Shown here piece after piece: positions 57,910 through 64,000 of a DNA stretch of 64,000 nucleotides (positions are counted from its first letter, which is position 1; every line of letters begins with the position of its first letter). A model generated the notes under the pieces. It worked only from the letters and a program-made list of their open reading frames with translations, ran no database searches and was not told where the DNA came from. The stretch covers positions 584,630,857 to 584,694,856 of the forward strand of contig CM053029.1 in the NCBI GenBank assembly GCA_028564925.1, given 5' to 3'. Origin of the DNA: Lithobates sylvaticus. Taxonomy: Eukaryota; Chordata; Amphibia; Anura; Ranidae. The position numbers and the translations under genes were made by a program.

Positions 57910-58142
57910 TTACAGTGGAAGTAAACCCTCCTATCATTTTCAGGCAAGGAAGCTGCCATCTTGACCTCTGTTTAATCTTAAACTGCCATGTTGTTGCACA
58001 TGTGATGAGTTATGACACCAGCCATTGGATGGTTTAACAGTTTGGTTGAGAGCACAAGCAATGTGACAGTTACATTCCTGGCATGCCGGGAATGTAACTG
58101 TTATTTGAAACTGTTAATTCAATGGGTTTACTTCCACTTTAA
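57910..58142. mobile_element. T2-like palindromic MITE
   Basis: Inverted ends cagtggaagtaaaccc and gggtttacttccacttt. Right TTAA at 58139-58142; the left is TTAC (one change). Hairpin ggcatgccgggaatgtaact near 58082. Confidence 0.65.
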
Positions 58143-58318
58143 GAAAAAGTGAAGAAATGGCCAATGGCGATATGGATTTTTATCTGGTATTCAGCAAACA
58201 ATTCGCTCACGGTGAGTTCAGGACTTTTACATCTGTTATAAAACCATGTATAATCTATTGTGCTATATAATATTTCAATGATGCTCAGTTAATCTCAATT
58301 AAAGAACAGTATAACTTA

Positions 58319-58645
58319 TGCCGCATACACACGGTCGGAATTTCCGATGGAAACAGTCCGATGGGAGCTTTTCAACGGATTTTCCGACCGTGTGTGTGCC
58401 CATCGGTCTTTTTGGATTGAGAACATTCTGACGCATGCTCGGAAACAATTCGACGCATGCGCGGAAGCATTAAACTTCCCTTTTATAGTGTTGTCGAACG
58501 TGTTGTATGCCGCTGTGTTACTGACCGTCGGAATTTGGTGTGACCGTGTGTAGGCAAGACAGTTTGAGCGAAATTCCATCGGAATTCCGATGGGAAAACC
58601 ATCAGAGCTTTTTCCGACGAGAATTCCGACCGTGTGTACGCGGCA
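58319..58645. mobile_element. Harbinger-type MITE, copy H (internal deletion)
   Basis: TGCCGCATACACACGGTCGG to gtgtacgcggca, with flanks TTA (58316-58318) and TAA (58646-58648). About 100 bp shorter than copy B. Confidence 0.85.
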
Positions 58646-58941
58646 TAAGACTAGGTGAGGAGCATGGCTGAAGACATTTAAGCTCAGTAAGGACTAATTA
58701 TTCTTTTACAGAACTGTTCTTTAAATCTGAACACCTGAGATAAGCAAACATCATCCAAATACAAGTCATATGTATCCCTCATTGAATCTTAGTGTGCTTT
58801 GTATATTTGTTCCAGATCTGTGCAGCAATCCAATTTGCAAAATTTCCTCTGAGCAACAGCTTCCTGTACTAAAGACCGGTCACTGCTGCGCTCTCTCTCC
58901 TTGTGCAGGGTGACTGGTCTTGTCTCCGCCCCCTCTGTAGT

Positions 58942-59418
58942 TCATTGCAGGCAGCCTGTGGTGGGTGGAGCCTGCTGGGTCCCTCCCACGGCTCTGCTTT
59001 TGACTACTGATCCTGTTTGTGCATCCATTGTCATTTCTGAGTCAAAGATGACTCCGAGACTCTTGGCTTTGGCGCTTGGCGAGATGGTCTGTCCAAAGAT
59101 GGTGGGAGGTTTCCAAGGGGTCTTAGCTTTGGACTTCTGGTTTGCGTGTAGGAGAAGAAGCTCTGTTTTTGATTCGTTGAGTTTAAGAGAGCTAGTGGTC
59201 ATCCATTCGTCTATCAAAGTGAGGCATTTTTCTAGTTACTGATGATGGTCTTTTTGTCCGGTGATGCGAAAGTAAAGTTGAGTGTCATCAACGTATGAGT
59301 GGAAGGAGAGGTCTGATGTTATGATGATTTTGAGGAGTGGGCGGATGTAGATGTTGGAGAGCACTGGTGACAGGGGTGAACCTTGAGGGACTATACGAGT
59401 GCTTTGGATTACAAGCAT
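58942..59418 (-). pseudogene. L2/Rex1-type LINE reverse transcriptase fragment
   Basis: The minus strand, 59418 to 59236, has VPQGSPLSPVLSNIYIRPL and FHSYVDDTQLYF, which contain the reverse-transcriptase motif with YVDD catalytic box. 59217 to 58942 has WMTTSSLKLNESKTELLLL and SLGVIFDSEMTMDAQ, the next conserved blocks. The two parts are in different frames with a stop between, and both ends are truncated. The family copies RNA into DNA at a nicked target. Confidence 0.85.
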
Positions 59419-59461
59419 GCTTCTGGAACGAATTATGCTCGTAATCCAAGGTACTACTGTA
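59404..59461. mobile_element. Mariner-like terminal fragment
   Basis: ttggattacaagcatgcttc and gtaatccaaggtactactg form a short inverted pair ending at TA. No partner end. Confidence 0.45.
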
Positions 59462-59558
59462 ATTTATTATTATTATTATTTTTACTATTATTTTTTTAGG
59501 AGACCTATTGGGGGGCTTTAGTGAAACAGATGTCTCACTTTTTAAACAGAGAAAGGGA

Positions 59559-60134
59559 CTGAGGACAGAGATTCCCTGCCAAGCAGCAGGGAGAATATGC
59601 GCAGCACAACATGATTAGGGTGTGCCCAGGCACACCTGGCACGTCCTGTGTGCACGCCTATGCCCTAGACAAAAACGAGCAGTAAACCCATGCAGTGCGG
59701 ACACAGCCCCACTGCATGGGAAAATAAAAAAATATTTAAAAGTGCATTCTTCTTTCCCTTCCTCCCTCCATCCCTGTTCTTTCTTACCTTCTCTTTTCTT
59801 TCCTTCTCTCCTTCTTTCTTTCTCTCTCCCTTCATCTTTCTTTCTCTTTCTTTTTCTTTCTCTCTCCCTCTATCGCTTTCTCTCTCTCTCTTTCTCTCTC
59901 CCTTCCTCTTTATTTCTTCTCTCTTTCTTTCTTTCTCTCTCCGTCCATCTTTCTTTCTTTTTCTTTCTCTCTCCCTTCATCTTTCTTTATCTTTCTTTTT
60001 CTTTCTCTCTCAATCTATCACTTTCTTTCTCTCTCTCTTTCTCTCTCCCTCCCTCTTTCTTTCTTCTCTTTCTTTCTTTCTCTCTCCGTCCATCTTTTTT
60101 TCTCTTTCTTTTTCTTTCTCTCTCCCTCCGTTGC

Positions 60135-60169
<35 letters not shown>

Positions 60170-60355
60170 CTCTGCGTCCATCTTTCTTTATCTTTCTTTC
60201 TCTTTCACTCCATTGCTCTTTCTTTCTTTCTCACTGAGGACAAAGACTCCCCAGTCCCTTTTTTCTGCAGCCAAGCAGCAGGGAGAATATGCGCAGCGGA
60301 CACAGCCCCCACTGCATGGGGAAAAAAACAAAAAAATCTTTAAAGGTGCATTCCT
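59559..60355. repeat. Polypyrimidine tract flanked by direct repeats
   Basis: 59559-59738 and 60230-60350 share actgaggacaaag, ccaagcagcagggagaatat, gcgcag, cggacacagcccc and aaaggtgcattc. Between them, 59745-60232 is almost pure C/T (cttt/ctctccctccatc units). The first copy has an extra 90-bp piece containing gggtgtgcccaggcacacc. Confidence 0.88.
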
Positions 60356-61132
60356 GTTACAAGAAAGTTAACACAGTGGGTTGAACTGTTGCTATTTACT
60401 TTGTGTATTTTTAACTGCAACGCATTATTTTTGTATAGGAATTACATTACAATCCCGTTGGCATTAACATGTATTGAAAACGCTTTGACCAGCTCATTAA
60501 AACAGGTTTGCCAAGTGAAGTCCTGGCAGTGTGTTGGGAATATTAGAACAGGCTGTGAAAAGTTAGGTTAGATCATTATGTGGTTTCCTCCTTCCTGTAT
60601 ACTGTTTGTTGGAATGTGGTGACCAATAATATTCAAGTATGACATTGTTTTTTTTACAAATTATTATGGTGCATTAATAGTGATATCATAATAATAAGAG
60701 ATTTGATAGGCAGAACTAATGTTACTAATAAATGTCACTTTTTTTCCCTGCAATACCTTTTTTCTCTCTTTTTCACGCATTTATTGGTTCACAAGACAGG
60801 GCACCTAAGTGGCACTGAGTATGACACATGTAGCTGTGCATGCTAGTTAATTGGGCCTCTCCAAGTCTCTGGAGTTTCCTTTATTCTCCGTATTTTCTGT
60901 AAGCATTTGTGTGTTTTTTTAACCTGTACTGCCACCTGCTATACCATGGGCATTGGGCAATAATACCTAGACTATACCTCGGCCTGCAGGGAAAAATATA
61001 TATATTTTCTCCTTCATAGCTGTAGCTATTTCTTTTACTTCTTTAAACCCTACAGTCTGCAGTTCTTCTTTTTTCCTTCTTGTTCCTCCTCTAATGGACT
61101 GCTGGTTTTGACAGTTCTCCCTTGTTTGCCAG
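60356..61132. other. Apparent single-copy sequence
   Basis: No repeat ends. It runs into a good pyrimidine tract and acceptor at 61115-61132, so it may be intron. Confidence 0.4.
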
Positions 61133-61336
61133 AGCTGTGTCAGCTTCCGGAGCACCGGGACTCAATCTGCAGTCTGTTGCAGGCTCCGAGGGATATGCAG
61201 ATGAGGACTTGAATGGCTTGTCACCGGCACAGACTAAAGAAGAGAACAGGATGTGTTTGGAAGTTCAGGCTGCTCATAATCATGCATACAAAGTACCTGT
61301 AAAGTGTGCCATCCAATTCCCTTACAGTTCTAATAT
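61133..61336 (+). CDS. Candidate internal coding exon, gene not recognised
   Basis: A pyrimidine tract (ttctcccttgtttgcc) ends in AG at 61131-61132, and GTAAGT starts at 61337. The 204-bp block keeps one frame open: one base completes a codon, 67 codons follow (beginning AVSASGAPGLNLQSVAGSEG, later LNGLSPAQTKEENRMCLEVQ and KVPVKCAIQFPYSSN), and two bases remain. Both borders are therefore in the same phase, and skipping the exon would keep frame. An in-frame stop lies just past the donor, as expected for intron. No domain is recognised and no partner exon was found here. It could still be chance, since 67 open codons is not rare. Confidence 0.45.
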
Positions 61337-61844
61337 GTAAGTCTAAATGAATTGTCCACGGCTTTCTTTCCTGAAAAAAGTTTATGAAGGTTGAAGCCGC
61401 TAGTTTATGTAATCTTCTGCTAGGCTGGTTTATATTTGCTGTTGACTCAAGTTTTTTTAAAGCCTAAACACACATTTAATGTCCCTTTAAATAGTTTGTC
61501 TGGGAATTAGGTCTTGCCTCTGCACAGATTAAAGTGGTTGTAGATGTTATTTTTTTTTTTTTTTTTTAAATAACAAACATCTCTATACTTACCTGCTCTG
61601 TGCAATGGAATGCATAGTTGCCAACAGTCCCGATTTGCCCGAAACATGCACACACTGGTATGATTTCCATGATTGTCCCGGGCAAATTGGGACTGTTGGC
61701 AAAATCCCGAAAACTAGGCGTTGTCATGGCCCAGTGGGTCTGATCCCCACCAAAAAAAAAGTAGCGCTGCTCCATCGTTACCCGGTGTGGCATGAGCATG
61801 GTTGGCAAAGGTGTCTTTCCGGGCCATCTCTCTCTCTTTCTTTC
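61337..61844. other. T2-like end and a hairpin
   Basis: 61531-61560 (ttaaagtggttgtag) is a T2-like end. 61612-61705 is an inverted pair (agttgccaacagtcccgatt / aaattgggactgttggca). Otherwise unassigned. Confidence 0.5.
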
Positions 61845-62171
61845 TCTCTTATTTTTTCTTTGTTTCTCTCTCCCTCCATCCCTCATTTTTTCTTTTTTTT
61901 TCTCTCTCTCCTTTTTTCGTTCCTTTTCTTTCCCTCCCTCCCTCCATCGCTCTTTCTTTCTTACCTTCTTTTTTCTTTCCTTCTCTCCTTCTTTCTTTCT
62001 CTCTTCTTTCATCTTTCTTTCGCTTTCTTTTTCTTTCTCTCTCCCTCTATCACTTTCTCTCTCTATCTCTCTCTCTCCATCCATCCCTCTTTCTTTCTTT
62101 CCTTCTCTCTTTCTTTTTCTCTCTGTCCATCTTTCTTTCTCTTTCTTTTTCTCTGTCTCTCCCTCCATTAC

Positions 62172-62235
<64 letters not shown>

Positions 62236-62460
62236 TTTCTTTCTTTCTTTCTTTCTTTTCTCTCTCTTTCTTTCTTTTTCTTTCTCTCTCTCTTCATATT
62301 TCTTTCTTTCTATCTCCCTCCATAGCTTTCTTTCTTTTTCTTTATCTCTCTCTCTCTCTCCCTCCCTCCATGGCTCTTTATTTCTTTCCTTCTCTCTTTC
62401 TTTCTTTCTCTCTCCCTTCATCTTTCTTTCACTTTCTTTTTCTTTCTCTCTCCCTCTATA

Positions 62461-62498
<38 letters not shown>

Positions 62499-62583
62499 CC
62501 TCTTTCTTTCTTTCCTTCTCTCTTTCTTTTTCTCTCTGCCAATCTTTCTTTTCCTCTCTTTTTCTTTGTCTCTCCCTCCATTG

Positions 62584-62638
<55 letters not shown>

Positions 62639-63175
62639 TTTTTCTTTCTTTCTTTCTTTTTTTCTTTCTTTCTTTCTTTCTTTCTCTCTCCTTCCATCCC
62701 TCTTTCTTTCTTCCCTTCTCTCTTTCTTTCTTTTTTTCTTTCTCTCTCCCTCCATTGCTTTCGTTCTTTCTTTCTTTTTCTCTATCTCTCTCTCTCCCCC
62801 TTCCTCCATGCCTCTTTATTTCATTATTTCCTTCTCTCTTTCTTTCTCTCTCTCTCCCTCCATCTTTCTTTCTCTTTCTTTTTCTTTCTCTCTCCTTCCA
62901 TCACTCTTTCTTTCTTTCTCTCTCCCTCCATCCCTCTTTCTTTCTCTCTTTCTTACATTCTTTCTCTCTCCCTTCATCTTTCTTTCTCTTTCTATTTTCT
63001 TTCTCTCTCCCTTTATCGCTCTCTCTCTCTCTCTCTCTTTTCGCTCTCTCTCTCTCTCTCTCTCCATCCCTCTTTCTTTCTTTCTTCCTTTTCTTTCTTT
63101 CTTTCTTTCTTTCTTTCTATCTCCCTTCATCTTTCTTTCTCTTTCTTTCTCCCTCCATCACTCTTTCTTTATTTA
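61845..63175. repeat. Polypyrimidine tract with higher-order structure
   Basis: Almost only C and T on the plus strand: (tttc)n runs separated by ctctccctccat-type phrases. Landmark cctccatgcctctttatttc occurs near 62368 (variant) and 62810, 442 bp apart. The lack of stops produces a 533-codon open frame that is not a gene. Confidence 0.92.
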
Positions 63176-63540
63176 TTTTTTTAAACAAGCTTCTTCAGAG
63201 TTGTAAAATGTGTCCCTTTTGGATACAAGGACTCTTGTTTCCCGATGGGTTCTACTGTAAGTAGTGACTGTCTATTGCTCAAAAGAGGCAAAATGACGCA
63301 TTGTATTCAGCACAGCATGCAAAGGGAGGCGAGATACAAAGTAAAAGTGAACACACTATGGTGACAATACGTATCGGTAGTCTTCAGGTTACTGTGATTT
63401 TTTTTTTTATAAGCAGCAGGTACACAATCAGAACATCTAGGCCGCTTTGTAAAATGGAATCAATACAATAGCATGAACTAACCCCAACTGATTAGAACAA
63501 AACAATTCATAGTAAGTTATCCCAGTTTTCGCTATTTACG
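63176..63540. other. Non-repetitive spacer between polypyrimidine tracts
   Basis: Ordinary-complexity sequence with no feature. Confidence 0.5.
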
Positions 63541-63566
63541 TTTCTTTCTCTCTCCCTCTATCGCTT

Positions 63567-63598
<32 letters not shown>

Positions 63599-64000
63599 CA
63601 TCCCTCTTTCTTTCTTTCCTTCTCTCTTTCTTTTTCTCTCTGTCAATCTTTATTTCCCTTTCTTTTTCTTTGTCTCTCCCTCCATTGCTCTCTTTCTTTC
63701 TTTCTCTCTCCTTCCATCCCGCTTTCTTTCTTCCCTTCTCTCTTACTTTCTTTTTTTCTTTCTCTCTCCCTCCATTGCTTTCTTTCTTTCTTTCTTTTTC
63801 TCTATCTCTCTCTCTCCCCCTTCCTCCATGCCTCTTTATTTCATTATTTCCTTCTCTCTTTCTTTCCCTCTCCCTCCATCTTTCTTTCTCTTTCTTTTTC
63901 TCTCTCTCTCCTTCCATCACTCTTTCTTTCTCTCTGTCCCTCTATCCCTCTTTCTTTCTCTCTTTCTTTCATTCTTTCTCTCTCCCTTCATCTTTCCTTT
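63541..64000. repeat. Second copy of part of the polypyrimidine tract
   Basis: It follows 62440-62990 phrase by phrase (ctctatcgctttctctctct, tctgtcaatctttatttccc, cctccatgcctctttatttc, attatttccttctctc), but lacks the long (tttc)n run at 62585-62690. Runs off the right edge. Confidence 0.9.

Noticed and set aside
12507-58553. Recurrent peptide with a GFSDRVYA-like motif at 12.5, 22.7, 28.5 and 58.3 kb
   Set aside because: It is the translation of the conserved arms of the Harbinger-type MITE. The similarity is at DNA level, it reads through inverted repeats, and other copies break it.
61605-63206. 533-codon open frame, plus similar long frames in 59622-60371 and 61566-62697
   Set aside because: They lie in C/T-only sequence that lacks stop codons on composition grounds. 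Both strands are open, and the residues are only S/F/L or K/E/R.

Overview
The window looks like a piece of a large amphibian genome, most likely an anuran of the ranoid/true-frog type. That is an inference from repeat content: T2-like TTAA MITEs, long-palindrome Harbinger-type MITEs, Tc1 elements with IR/DR ends, and CR1/L2-type LINE tails. No complete host gene is visible. There are only two candidate host exons: a 110-bp one on the minus strand (34586-34695) and a 204-bp phase-symmetric one on the plus strand (61133-61336). No rRNA, tRNA or CRISPR array was recognised.

Most of the sequence is nested DNA transposons whose boundaries can be read from target-site duplications (TSDs). (a) hAT-type elements with 8-bp TSDs: 971-1880, 2665-4152, 4878-8138, 19976-20496, 23530-23884, 29231-29566, 41217-42187, 43078-44357, 49915-50353, 52409-53079, 55709-55835 and 56717-57756. 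(b) TTAA-flanked piggyBac-like nonautonomous elements opening with TTAACCACTT: 6557-7685, 10660-11678, 13503-14474, 24399-25757, 26926-28034, 29915-33577 (with 30762-31784 nested inside), 36171-~36890 and 48397-49628. (c) TTAA-flanked T2/Kolobok-like MITEs. (d) Eight Harbinger-type MITEs with TWA targets and 'tacacacggtcgg' ends. (e) Tc1/mariner elements, two with recognisable transposase (minus strand 39415-40424, nearly complete; plus strand ~47285-48250, decayed) and one partial copy at the left edge. LINE fragments of CR1/L2 type occur at 9494-9765, 10430-12115, 49145-49435 and 58942-59418. One possible solo-LTR fossil lies near 22376-23400.

Region by region: 1-8.2 kb holds a Tc1 fragment, then hAT elements swollen by internal minisatellites. 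8.2-16 kb holds a snap-back element, LINE pieces, and a TTAA-bounded tandem duplication around a piggyBac-like element. 16-29 kb is mixed hAT, T2, Harbinger and piggyBac-like copies. 29.9-36.9 kb is one large piggyBac-like copy with nested insertions, then a 12-copy array built from a piggyBac-like terminus. 37.2-39.0 kb is a 1.8-kb near-perfect palindrome. 39.2-42.2 kb is a Tc1 element carrying a Harbinger and a hAT insertion. 43-50 kb holds nested hAT, Tc1 and piggyBac-like copies. 51.6-53.1 kb is a T2-like element carrying two insertions. 54.3-55.7 kb is a ~222-bp satellite with an A-A-B higher-order pattern. 59.7-64 kb is dominated by polypyrimidine tracts with a larger-scale repeat structure.

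The strongest evidence is internal: several insertions have an uninterrupted copy of the same host repeat elsewhere in the window, which fixes the exact target duplication. Islands without visible repeats (about 15.35-16.0, 25.8-26.5, 42.3-43.0, 50.4-51.6 and 60.4-61.5 kb) are where host function is most likely. I found no convincing new multi-gene system. The most unusual structures are the TTAA-bounded duplication, the large palindrome, the higher-order satellite and the transposon-borne minisatellite expansions.
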